From positions 248,001-312,000 of the forward strand of contig NZ_FQVN01000006.1 of the NCBI RefSeq assembly GCF_900129375.1: 64,000 bases of DNA. The letters run 5' to 3'. The notes under the pieces are model-generated. The model was given only the letters and a program-made list of their open reading frames with translations, was not told the DNA's origin and searched no databases. Source of the DNA: Streptoalloteichus hindustanus (GTDB taxonomy: Bacteria; Actinomycetota; Actinomycetes; Mycobacteriales; Pseudonocardiaceae). Each line of letters begins with the position of its first letter. The first letter of the stretch is position 1. Positions 54,715 to 62,354 of this stretch are shown one piece after another. A program made the translations under genes and the position numbers.

Positions 54715-55533
54715 ATGCGACACCTGCCCGAACACCGATCGATCATCGTGGTGGACATCGCCGAGTTCGGACGGCGGGACGACCGGTTCCAGCTGTGGCT
54801 GCGCGAGGCGTTGGCCGCGGTGGTCCGGTACGCCGCCGGCAGCGCCCAGATGCCGTGGGACGAGCTGGCGGTGGAGGACCGCGGCGACAGCAAGATCCTG
54901 GTCATCCCGCCCACGGTGTCCAAAGTGGACGTCGTCGACGGGTTCGTCCGGCACCTCGCCGACGCCCTGCGCCACCACAACGCGCGCTCCAGCGAGCAGG
55001 CCAGGATGCGGATGCGGATGGCCGCGCACGCGGGCGAGGTGCACCGCGACGCCGAGGGCTGGGCGGGCACCGACCTCAACCTGGCCTGCCGCCTGGTCGA
55101 CTGCGCGCCCGCCTACCGCGCGCTGCACCGGGTTCCGGAGGCCGACCTCGTGGTCGTCGTCTCCGCCGAGATGCACCGCGCGGTGGTGCGGCACGGCTAC
55201 GGCGGCATCGACCCGGCGCACTACCACCCGGTCGAGGTGGGCGAGAAGGAGGTGCGGACCACGGCCTGGATCCGGGTGCCGGGCCTGGACCACCGCCCCC
55301 TGCCCGCCGAGCCCGACGGCGAACCCGACACCGGAGCCGGAGCCGGATTCGGGGCCGGGGGCCGGGTTCCGGCGGGGCCCCCGCCCCTGACGGCCACCGG
55401 GCCGCCGCCCCAGCCCCTGCCCCCGCCCGGCGGAACCGTGGTCGCCGGCGAGGGCAACGTGAGCATCGGCCACATCGGCAGCGTGGGCAACGACGTCGTG
55501 GGCAGGGACAAGCACGTCTGGGGGGCCAGGTGA
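54715..55533 (+). CDS. Class III nucleotidyl-cyclase-like protein with VGNDVVGRD tail
   Basis: 272 residues. Residues 1-200 are a class III cyclase-like fold. Two metal-binding Asp are in place: Asp14 (IIVVDIAEFG) and Asp58 (VEDRGDSKILVIP); the transition-state pair Asn122/Arg126 occurs in GTDLNLACRLVD, preceded by RMAAHAGEVH. Catalysis therefore looks possible; purine or pyrimidine specificity is not readable. After a Gly/Pro linker the C-terminus carries NVSIGHIGSVGNDVVGRDKH, a short beta motif mirrored in the next protein. ATG at 54715 after GGAGCGGAGG. First gene of a three-gene GTGA-overlapping operon. Confidence 0.82.
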   Translation: MRHLPEHRSIIVVDIAEFGRRDDRFQLWLREALAAVVRYAAGSAQMPWDELAVEDRGDSKILVIPPTVSKVDVVDGFVRHLADALRHHNARSSEQARMRMRMAAHAGEVHRDAEGWAGTDLNLACRLVDCAPAYRALHRVPEADLVVVVSAEMHRAVVRHGYGGIDPAHYHPVEVGEKEVRTTAWIRVPGLDHRPLPAEPDGEPDTGAGAGFGAGGRVPAGPPPLTATGPPPQPLPPPGGTVVAGEGNVSIGHIGSVGNDVVGRDKHVWGAR

Positions 55534-58283
55534 CCCGGGGAGACGACGAGGGCCATGAGCCGGACCGGCGGCGGCTCCGCGGCATGGCGGGGTTGCTGGG
55601 CCTGCGGGCAGCGAAGCGGGCCGCCTCGTCCGACCAGGGCGGGAAGGACCCGGTCGGGAAGGGCGGTGCCGAGAAGGACGAGCCGGCCGCGCGGAGGGGA
55701 GAGAAGGAGGCCGGCGACCGCGCGGGAAAACCCGACCAGGCAAGGGAGAGGTCCGACGCGGACCGGGGAGGGGCCGCCCCGGCGAGGTCGTCGGAGGCCG
55801 GCGGGGCCAGGGACGTCGGCGCGTCCCCTGAGGACGGTGGGGCGAAGGGCCGGGCGGCGGCGAAGGACGCGGGGAAGCCCCGGGAGGCCGACGACCCCGG
55901 CGAGGGCGGCGACGCCAGGCAGGCGAAGGAGTCGAAGGAGTCGAAGGACGCCAAGGAGGGGAAGGAGGCCAACGAGCCCAAGGACGACAAGGATCCCCCG
56001 GACGCCAAGGAATCCCAGGACGCCAAGGAGTCGAAGGAATCCAGGGAGTCGAAGGAGGCGAGGGAGGAGGCCGAGGCCAGGGAGAAGCGCGCCAACGCGT
56101 TCGCCGAGGCGGAGAAGGAGGTCGCCGACCGGCTCAACGACGAGGAGAAGCAGCAGCTGAACCGGGCGCGGCGCGAGTACACCGACGACCTGGTCGACCG
56201 GTACCGGCCCACCTACCTCAACGTCTACAACGTCCAGGGCGACATGGCGGGGCGCGACATCCGGCTCGGCCGGCGCGCCGCGTCGGGGCACGCCGCGCTC
56301 TCCGTCGACGCCACCGACCTCGCGGCGCTGGACGAGGTCTTCGTCGCGCCGCCCTGCGTCGACCGCGTGCGCGCCCGGCTCCGGGAGCCCGGGCTGGTCG
56401 TGCTCACCGGCCCCAGGGGCAGCGGCAAGGCCACCCTGGCCACCGTGCTGCTCGGCGAGATCTGCGGGGCGAACCTGCGGTCGCTGGGCCGGATCGCCGA
56501 CCTGACCGCGCTGGGCGTCGCGGAGGAGGGGCCGGCCGCGGCGGACGGCCCGCACGGCGTCCTCGCCGTGGACCTCGACCCGCAGCGGACGGCGCGGACC
56601 GACGAGCACACGTTCCGCCGGCTGGACAAGGAGTTCCGGGCCCGCGACATCCGCCTCGTGCTCACCACGGCGGGGGAGCTCCCCGCGCACCACCGGATTC
56701 CGGCCGAGTGGGTGGTCGAGGTGGACGCGCCGCCCGCCAGGGACGTCGTCACGGCCCACCTGCTGGCGATGGGCGCGTGGGAGCGCGGGCGGGAGCTGCT
56801 CGACCGGCACGACGAGATCGCCGAGCTGTTCGAGCAGCGCTGCGCTGGTCAGCCCGACGTGGGCGATCTCGTCGAGCTGACCAGGGTTCTCGCCACCTGC
56901 CCCGAGGACCGGGCCGGCGACCGGCTCGCCGGGACGGTGCTCCTGCAGCTGCGCCGGTGGCTCGCCGAGCTGCCCGAGCCGGACCTGCCGTACCTGCTCG
57001 GCGTCGTGATGTGCCACGACCTCGCCTACACCGTGGCGTTGGACGTCACGGAGGACCTGTTGCGCCGCATGCGCGGTCAGCGGTCGGTGGGCGGGCTCGA
57101 CCAGAGCCGCGCGGCGCGGGCGTACCGGCTCCGCGCCGGGTTCGCCACCGACGAGCAGCACAGCGACATCGGAGTGGTGCCGGTCGAGGTCGTGCGGTGG
57201 GAGCGCCCCAGGGAGGCCGCGGCGGTGGTCCGCCTGTTGTGGGCGGAGTTGGACCGCGTGCGCCCGGCCCTGCTGCGCTGGCTGCACAACCTGGGCCGGC
57301 ACGAGTCGTGGCTGGTGCGCGACTCGGTGGCGGCGGTCGTGGGCGTGTTGATGTCGGAGGACTTCGACGTCGTGCGCCGGGAGGTGCTCGAACCCTGGGC
57401 GGCCAGTCCGCACCAGGAGCAACGGGAGACGGCGCTCACCGCGTTGGAGCTGGTGGCCGCGGACCCGCGGCTGAGCGCGGCGGCGGAACGCATCGTCGAG
57501 CGGTGGTCCCAGCGCGGACAGGACCCGAACGGGGGCCAGGAGCCGTGGAGCGTGGTCCAGTGGACGGCGGTCCGCGCCTACGGCGGCCCGCTCGGCCGCA
57601 CCGCCTTCGACAAGGCACTGTCCTGTTTGGACAGACTGGCCGGGCCGAAGGGCGTGCCCCTGCGGACCGCCGTGGTCGACAGCGTGATCGAGCTGGCGGT
57701 CCGGGCCGACCCCGAGCAGCTTGAGCGGATCGTGCGCGCCCTCCGGGACTGGGTCTGCGGCAACGAGCTGGAGCGCCACCTCACCGGCGTGCTGGCCGCC
57801 CTGTCGCTGGCCATCGACCAGGCCCGCCCCGGTGAGGGCCGGGCGCCGGACCTGTTGGCCTGGGCCGACACCGACGACAGCAGGCGCGAGGTGCTCGCGG
57901 CCCTCTGGCGCCGGCTGCTCAACGCCTCCTTCTGCCACTACTACGCCCGCGACGTGCTGACGAACTGGGCCCGGAGCTGCGAGGACGACCAGGAGGCGTG
58001 CGCCGCGCTCGCCCGCCTGCTGGTCCTCGCCGCGCGGACCGCGCGCGACCGCGCGATCGTCCGCCTCGTCGTGGGCAGCTGGACCAAAGCGGAGCGGCCG
58101 CCCTGGCACCGGCGGGACGAGCCCCTCTTCCGGGTCAGGGAGCAACCGCCGCCGCCCGCGCCGGCGGCGCCGAACGCCGCCGCCGCGGTGTTCGCGTGCC
58201 TGCCCCCCGAGGCGGCGCGCGCCCCGTCGCCCGCCCGCCACCGCCCGACCGTGCGTGACCTCAGGCTGAGGAGGAGCCCGTGA
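55530..58283 (+). CDS. Large P-loop NTPase with charged repeat region
   Basis: 917 residues. Residues 1-190 are low-complexity and highly charged (repeats such as AKESKESKDAKEGKEANEPK), then a coiled segment, then NVYNVQGDMAGRDIRLG, resembling the GNDVVGRDK motif of the upstream protein. P-loop LTGPRGSGKATLATVLL (Lys300), Walker B-like HGVLAVDLDPQR, then helical HEAT-like repeats to the end (RDSVAAVVGVLMSEDFDVVR ...). STAND/AAA-like scaffold is the best reading; I do not recognise a named family. GTG overlaps the previous stop. Confidence 0.72.
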   Translation: MTRGDDEGHEPDRRRLRGMAGLLGLRAAKRAASSDQGGKDPVGKGGAEKDEPAARRGEKEAGDRAGKPDQARERSDADRGGAAPARSSEAGGARDVGASPEDGGAKGRAAAKDAGKPREADDPGEGGDARQAKESKESKDAKEGKEANEPKDDKDPPDAKESQDAKESKESRESKEAREEAEAREKRANAFAEAEKEVADRLNDEEKQQLNRARREYTDDLVDRYRPTYLNVYNVQGDMAGRDIRLGRRAASGHAALSVDATDLAALDEVFVAPPCVDRVRARLREPGLVVLTGPRGSGKATLATVLLGEICGANLRSLGRIADLTALGVAEEGPAAADGPHGVLAVDLDPQRTARTDEHTFRRLDKEFRARDIRLVLTTAGELPAHHRIPAEWVVEVDAPPARDVVTAHLLAMGAWERGRELLDRHDEIAELFEQRCAGQPDVGDLVELTRVLATCPEDRAGDRLAGTVLLQLRRWLAELPEPDLPYLLGVVMCHDLAYTVALDVTEDLLRRMRGQRSVGGLDQSRAARAYRLRAGFATDEQHSDIGVVPVEVVRWERPREAAAVVRLLWAELDRVRPALLRWLHNLGRHESWLVRDSVAAVVGVLMSEDFDVVRREVLEPWAASPHQEQRETALTALELVAADPRLSAAAERIVERWSQRGQDPNGGQEPWSVVQWTAVRAYGGPLGRTAFDKALSCLDRLAGPKGVPLRTAVVDSVIELAVRADPEQLERIVRALRDWVCGNELERHLTGVLAALSLAIDQARPGEGRAPDLLAWADTDDSRREVLAALWRRLLNASFCHYYARDVLTNWARSCEDDQEACAALARLLVLAARTARDRAIVRLVVGSWTKAERPPWHRRDEPLFRVREQPPPPAPAAPNAAAAVFACLPPEAARAPSPARHRPTVRDLRLRRSP

Positions 58284-59329
58284 CCAAGGCCGACACCACC
58301 ACCGAGACCAGGGACGAGTCGACCCCGCCCGAGCGGGTGGCGGGCGCGGAGCCGCCCGACCCCGAGCGGGAGCCGGCGGCCGAGACCCCGCCCGGACCGA
58401 TCCTGGAGATGTCCGAGCTGCCGGCCGGCCGGCGGTTCAGCCGCCGCCCCGTGCCCATGGCGCACACCGCGCTGGTCTTCGACACCGACGAGGGCCGGCT
58501 GATCGGGCTCAAGCGCATGCCGACGCTGTCCGAGTGGCGGTCGGCGGGGCTCTGCCGCTGCTACTGGGTCGACATGTCCGACCACCACTGGACCAGCCCG
58601 CCGCTGGACCTGCCGACCGCGCGGATCGGGCTGCGGTTCGTGGCGGAGGTGCGGTTCGGCTGGCGGGTGCACGACCCGGTGCAGGTCGTGCAACGCGGGC
58701 TGGCCGACGTCCACGAGCTGGGGTTGCGGCACCTGGTCGGCATGTTGTGGCCGGTGGCGCGGGCCTTCGACCCGATGGCGGTGGCCGAGGCGGAGGTCCG
58801 CCTCAACCGGCTGATCGGGCAGGCGCCGATCCGGCTGGAGGAGGGCGTGCTGCTGTTCCACTGCGCGCTGCGCCTGGACGCCGACCCGCTGCTGAAGGAG
58901 CACCAGCTCACGATGGTGAGGGAGCAGCAGCAGGCGGAGCTGCACGACTACCGGTGCGCGCAGGTCGTCGAGGCGGTCCGGCAGGGCCAGCACGCGCTGC
59001 TCGCCCGGCACCTGGCGCAGCAGCCGGCGGACGTCGCCGGGGTGGTCCGACTGCTCGCCGAGCAGGAGCGGACCAGCCTGGAGGCGGCGCGGGAGATCGT
59101 GGCCCAGCTGCTGGACCGCCGGCTGGCCAGGGATGTCGACCTGGAGGGGATCGGCCTCGACGAGTTCGGCGTGGAGGCCCTGCGGATCGTGATCAAACAC
59201 CTGCGGACCGGGGCGAGCCGCGCGCTGGGCGACCTCGCCGCGGCCGACGACGTCCCGGGACTGCCCCCGGTCGCGGGGCCGGCCGAGCCGGCGCCGAACG
59301 GCGCGGAGCCCGAGCCCGCCGCGCCCTAG
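58280..59329 (+). CDS. SPFH/band-7-like protein of the cyclase-NTPase operon
   Basis: 349 residues. Acidic, Pro-rich N-terminus (1-50), then a beta-rich section (HTALVFDTDEGRLIGLKRMP, RIGLRFVAEVRFGWRVHDPV) and helix-rich section (AFDPMAVAEAEVRLNRLIGQ, LLKEHQLTMVREQQQAELHD) resembling an SPFH/band-7 domain; no membrane helix is obvious. Acidic/Pro tail. GTG overlaps the NTPase stop after GGAGGAG. Membrane-microdomain scaffolding would suit a cluster with a membrane effector, but assignment is tentative. Confidence 0.6.
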   Translation: MTKADTTTETRDESTPPERVAGAEPPDPEREPAAETPPGPILEMSELPAGRRFSRRPVPMAHTALVFDTDEGRLIGLKRMPTLSEWRSAGLCRCYWVDMSDHHWTSPPLDLPTARIGLRFVAEVRFGWRVHDPVQVVQRGLADVHELGLRHLVGMLWPVARAFDPMAVAEAEVRLNRLIGQAPIRLEEGVLLFHCALRLDADPLLKEHQLTMVREQQQAELHDYRCAQVVEAVRQGQHALLARHLAQQPADVAGVVRLLAEQERTSLEAAREIVAQLLDRRLARDVDLEGIGLDEFGVEALRIVIKHLRTGASRALGDLAAADDVPGLPPVAGPAEPAPNGAEPEPAAP

Positions 59330-59617
59330 ACCGGGAAGCCGACTCCCCGGCGGACGACCGCCGGGCGCGCTTCGGCCGAGAACCGGGGGTGTGCCGGGAT
59401 TCGCCCGCCCGGCACGGGTCGCGGCGAACGGGCGGTGGGTGTGACACCGGGCGATCACACCGAGGGACGGACCGGACGCGGGACACCGGAACTCCCCGCG
59501 GTCCCCTGCCGTCCCGACCCGCTGGGCCGGGGGCGATCGCCGCCCCTCGCGCCCGTGCGGCCCGCCCGTTCCGCGTCTCCGTCGCCGTTCGTCGCCTCCC
59601 GCGGGCCGCGGCCGGGT
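59330..59617. other. Spacer between the convergent SPFH-like and PycTM-like genes
   Basis: About 290 bp without recognisable coding sequence; short inverted elements (ACTCCCCGGCGG / CCGCCGGGC near 59341-59370) may terminate the plus-strand operon. Confidence 0.5.
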
Positions 59618-60256
59618 TCAGGGCACGACCACCAGCCACACCGTGAGCCCGGCGACCCCGACCAGCCAGGTGGCGAAGGCGCACCGCAGGTTGGCGTACT
59701 TCCGCCGCACGATCCTGGCCAGGGTCAACGCGCTCAACCACGCCTCGCGCCGGTCGTCCTCCCGCTGCCCAGCCAGGAGCGCGGTCAGGTCGGCGTCGGC
59801 GACCGTGGGCCACGAGTAGCGGCTGAACCCGTCCTGGCGCACGTGCGGCGCCACCGCGCGGATCAGGAACAACGTCGTCACCACGACGCCCACCGCGGAG
59901 AGCGCGAGGGCGACGAGCGCGACGACCTGCCACCCGGTGGGGCGGGCCAGGGTGGCGACCACCGCCGACCGCTGCCCGACGAGGGCGCCCGCCAGCACGG
60001 TGGTCGCCGCCGCGAGCAGCCCGGCCTTCGTGTCGGCGTTGCCGATCCAGGTGGCGAAGTGGTTGATCGCGAACCGGGCGTCCTCAGTGGACGGTGAACT
60101 GTCCTGAGTGGACACTTCGGGGGCGGGTTCCCCGCGACCGGCGTCCCGGCGGCTGTGTCTGCCGTCGGGCGACGGGTCGCCGCCGCCGGCGGCGGGCCCG
60201 GCCTCGGGCGGACCGCTCCTGGAGGGGGCGGACGTCTCGCGCGACGGAGGATCCAT
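59618..60256 (-). CDS. Pycsar-effector-like (DUF5706/PycTM) membrane protein
   Basis: 212 residues: disordered, Pro/Ser/Asp-rich N-terminus (1-58), then ARFAINHFATWIGNADTKAG, the hallmark N-terminal motif of the PycTM/DUF5706 family, membrane helices at about 78-95, 109-133 and 192-212, and a charged loop (REDDRREAWLSALTLARIVR). In Pycsar systems such proteins are the membrane-disrupting effectors activated by cyclic pyrimidine nucleotides. ATG at 60256 has GAGGAGG 5 nt before. It faces the cyclase operon across 288 bp and trails three small genes on its own strand. Direct effector activity is inference. Confidence 0.78.
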   Translation of the reverse strand: MDPPSRETSAPSRSGPPEAGPAAGGGDPSPDGRHSRRDAGRGEPAPEVSTQDSSPSTEDARFAINHFATWIGNADTKAGLLAAATTVLAGALVGQRSAVVATLARPTGWQVVALVALALSAVGVVVTTLFLIRAVAPHVRQDGFSRYSWPTVADADLTALLAGQREDDRREAWLSALTLARIVRRKYANLRCAFATWLVGVAGLTVWLVVVP

Positions 60257-60367
60257 CGCGCCTCCTCGTCCGGTGCCCGGGTTGCCCCGTCGTCCGACCA
60301 CGCCTCTCCTCACCATCGCAGCCCGCCCACCTGGTCGAAAGAGCCGTTGGGGTGAGCGGGAACCAGC

Positions 60368-60571
60368 TCAGCCGGACTCCGCCCGCCGGGCGACCTCCGC
60401 GCGCACCACGTCCGGGATGCGCCCGGTGGAGTCGATCGGCGTCCACGGCTCGGTGCGGACCCACTGCGAGCCGCACCCCCGGCAGGCGACCACCGGCAGG
60501 CCGTCGAGCTCGGCTCGCGTCCGGTGCCACGAGCACAGGGACCGGCACGGGTGGACCGCCAGCCCGCTCAC
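60368..60571 (-). CDS. Small zinc-ribbon-like protein
   Basis: 67 residues: VHPCRSLCSWHRTR and VVACRGCGSQWVRTEPWTP give a CX3C...CX2C set plus a His, a possible zinc ribbon; conserved-looking C-terminus PDVVRAEVARRAES. GTG overlaps the upstream gene's stop by 4 nt. 111 bp before the PycTM-like gene, same strand. Function unknown; may be a partner in that unit. Confidence 0.65.
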   Translation of the reverse strand: MSGLAVHPCRSLCSWHRTRAELDGLPVVACRGCGSQWVRTEPWTPIDSTGRIPDVVRAEVARRAESG

Positions 60572-61101
60572 GGCGACGCGGCGGAGCTCGTCGGCGACGG
60601 GCGGGGCACGGTCATCGGGGGCGGGGACGACGGCGAGGAGTGCGACGGGACCGGCGGGGTCGTGTCGCCGCTCGGCTGGCCGCCGCCGGGCCGGCCGGGC
60701 GACGGCGTCGGCTGCTGGCCCTGGGGGGTGGTCTTCGGGGCGCTCGTGGCACCGGTGCCGGTGCCGGTCCCGGTCCGGTGGGGCGCGGCGCTCGTGGCGG
60801 CCGACGTGCCCGTGGCGGCGGTGGTCGTCCCCGAGGTCGACGTCGCGGCGCCGCTGGTGTCCGAGGCCGGAGCGGGCGCGCCGGCCGGGGTCACCGAGAT
60901 CACCGACGCGGCGGAGGGCACGGGCTGCTGGCCGGGGCCGGCGTCCGGCTGGGCCGGCGCGGCCAGCGCCGCGACGCCGGCGAGCACCGTCGCGGTCAAC
61001 AGCCCGGCGACGCCGAGCGACATGGCGGGCGGCAGGTTGAACGGGTTGCGGGGCGCGGGTTTCCCCGGCGCGGAGTCCTCGGTCGGGAGCGGCTCGCTCA
61101 T
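60568..61101 (-). CDS. Membrane-anchored Ser/Pro/Thr-rich protein
   Basis: 177 residues: short charged N-terminus, one membrane helix (about 25-45, PPAMSLGVAGLLTATVLAGV), then an extended Ala/Thr/Gly/Pro/Ser-rich extracytoplasmic tail (SGAATSTSGTTTAATGTSA ...) with no globular domain. ATG at 61101 overlaps the CAP-like stop (ATGA), and GTGA overlaps the zinc-ribbon gene. Possibly a wall-spanning spacer or decayed lipoprotein. Confidence 0.6.
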   Translation of the reverse strand: MSEPLPTEDSAPGKPAPRNPFNLPPAMSLGVAGLLTATVLAGVAALAAPAQPDAGPGQQPVPSAASVISVTPAGAPAPASDTSGAATSTSGTTTAATGTSAATSAAPHRTGTGTGTGATSAPKTTPQGQQPTPSPGRPGGGQPSGDTTPPVPSHSSPSSPPPMTVPRPSPTSSAASP

Positions 61102-61628
61102 CGCCCGAACCCCCGTGCCCGGTGGCGCGCCCGCGCGTCCGGCCCGGTCCCGGTGGTGGTCAGTTCGCGGTTGCGGGTGGTGGCCCGGCGGCCGGGTGAG
61201 TTCATCCAGGGCTCCATGACCTGTTCGGCGCTGCGTTGTCCCCTGGCGATGGTCTCGCCGCCCGGGGTCGGGTACCCGGCGGCCCGCGACCGGTCGGTGA
61301 ACGTCGCGCACTCGGGGCTGGTGTGCGAGAAGTGGCCGCGCTCCGCCGTGCCGACGCTGTGTCTGCCGCGTCGTTCACTGATCACCAGATCGGCGACGGC
61401 GCTCACCGGACCGGATGACGGGGCGGTCCGGGCGGCTGGTGGCGTGGTGCCGCTGGCGGTCGGCGTCGGGGTGGTGGAAGCGGCCGGCGCCCGGCCGGCT
61501 CCGGCGTGGCCGGACCGGGTCCCGGGCGGAGTTGTGCCAGGTCCGGCGAGGGGTGGGACGGCCACCGCCGCGTCCGGGGCGACCAGGCCGGGAACGGCGG
61601 GGGCGCGGGCGGGACGGGGCGCACTCAC
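61098..61628 (-). CDS. Degenerate CAP-superfamily protein
   Basis: 176 residues. After a Pro/Ala/Thr-rich section, residues about 85-150 keep the second half of a CAP (SCP/PR-1) domain: RGHFSHTSPECATFTDRSRA, AGYPTPGGETIARGQRS, EQVMEPWMNSPGRR. Relative to secreted actinobacterial CAP proteins, the first part (QERxxxGxxPL...H) is missing, GEN has become GET and the SPGH histidine is Arg, so the fold and site are compromised; no clear signal peptide. Decaying gene or altered product. TAGCCT 8 nt before the GTG suggests it is still transcribed. Confidence 0.55.
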   Translation of the reverse strand: MSAPRPARAPAVPGLVAPDAAVAVPPLAGPGTTPPGTRSGHAGAGRAPAASTTPTPTASGTTPPAARTAPSSGPVSAVADLVISERRGRHSVGTAERGHFSHTSPECATFTDRSRAAGYPTPGGETIARGQRSAEQVMEPWMNSPGRRATTRNRELTTTGTGPDARARHRARGFGR

Positions 61629-61636
61629 GGCGCGGC

Positions 61637-61642
61637 AGGCTA
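61637..61642 (-). promoter_or_regulatory. -10 box of the CAP-like gene
   Basis: On the minus strand TAGCCT ends 8 nt before the GTG at 61628, matching the leaderless pattern of ddl, ung and coaD. Confidence 0.4.
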
Positions 61643-61736
61643 CACGAAAGAGTGATCACGAACGCGTGACTGTCGGGAAGGTCATCTCCCCGGGGCGCGG
61701 CCGGCGGGACCGCGTGCCGTGCGGCACCATGCCCGC

Positions 61737-62186
61737 GTGGCAGACACCGAGGCAGACCCCGGCAGGGACACCGTGAAGCCGGGGTCGGACCAGGCTCCGG
61801 GCGCGGCGGTCGACGGCGCGGTGGTCGACGGCGCGACGGCGACCGGGCCGGACGAGTCGGCGGAGTTGGTCGAGCCGGACGAGCTCGACGAGTCGGATCT
61901 CGACGAGACGGACGAGGAGGTCCGCCTCACCGCCTGGGTCCACGGCGCCGTCCAGGGCGTCGGGTTCCGGTGGTGGACCCGCGCCCGCGCGTTGGAGCTC
62001 GGCCTGGTCGGCAGCGCGAACAACCTGCGGGACGGCCGGGTCGAGGTGGTCGCCGAGGGGCCGCGCGCCGCGTGCCAGCGGCTGCTCGACCACCTGCGCT
62101 CGGCGGAGACGCCCGGCGCCGTGTCCACCGTCGTGGAGCGGTGGACACCGCCCAGGGGCGGGCTCACGGGCTTCGTCGAACGCTGA
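61737..62186 (+). CDS. acyP: Acylphosphatase with acidic N-terminal extension
   Basis: 149 residues. Residues about 60-149 are acylphosphatase: [20 protein letters not shown] (phosphate loop, catalytic Arg) and [16 protein letters not shown] (catalytic Asn). Hydrolyses acylphosphates. Residues 1-58 are an Asp/Glu/Ala-rich extension not found in the usual 90-100 residue enzymes; a later start is possible but GTG at 61737 keeps the frame. Directly precedes smc as in mycobacteria. Confidence 0.9.
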   Translation: MADTEADPGRDTVKPGSDQAPGAAVDGAVVDGATATGPDESAELVEPDELDESDLDETDEEVRLTAWVHGAVQGVGFRWWTRARALELGLVGSANNLRDGRVEVVAEGPRAACQRLLDHLRSAETPGAVSTVVERWTPPRGGLTGFVER

Positions 62187-62354
62187 CCGCCGCGGCCCGC
62201 GGCCCGCGACCGACACGGTCGGCCCGCGGTCGCCGCCGGCGGTCGGCCCCACCCAGTACCCTCTCCCAGACCGGTAGCCCCAGGTGTGGGTGTCCCGCTG
62301 GAGGAGACGCGACGCCGGCGAGAACGAGACCGTGAGCCGGGAGGCCGCCCCGCC

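Noticed and set aside
62286-62354. Upstream in-frame GTG extension of smc
   Set aside because: Adds 23 Arg/Glu-rich residues that other SMC proteins lack; GGGAGG precedes the chosen GTG.
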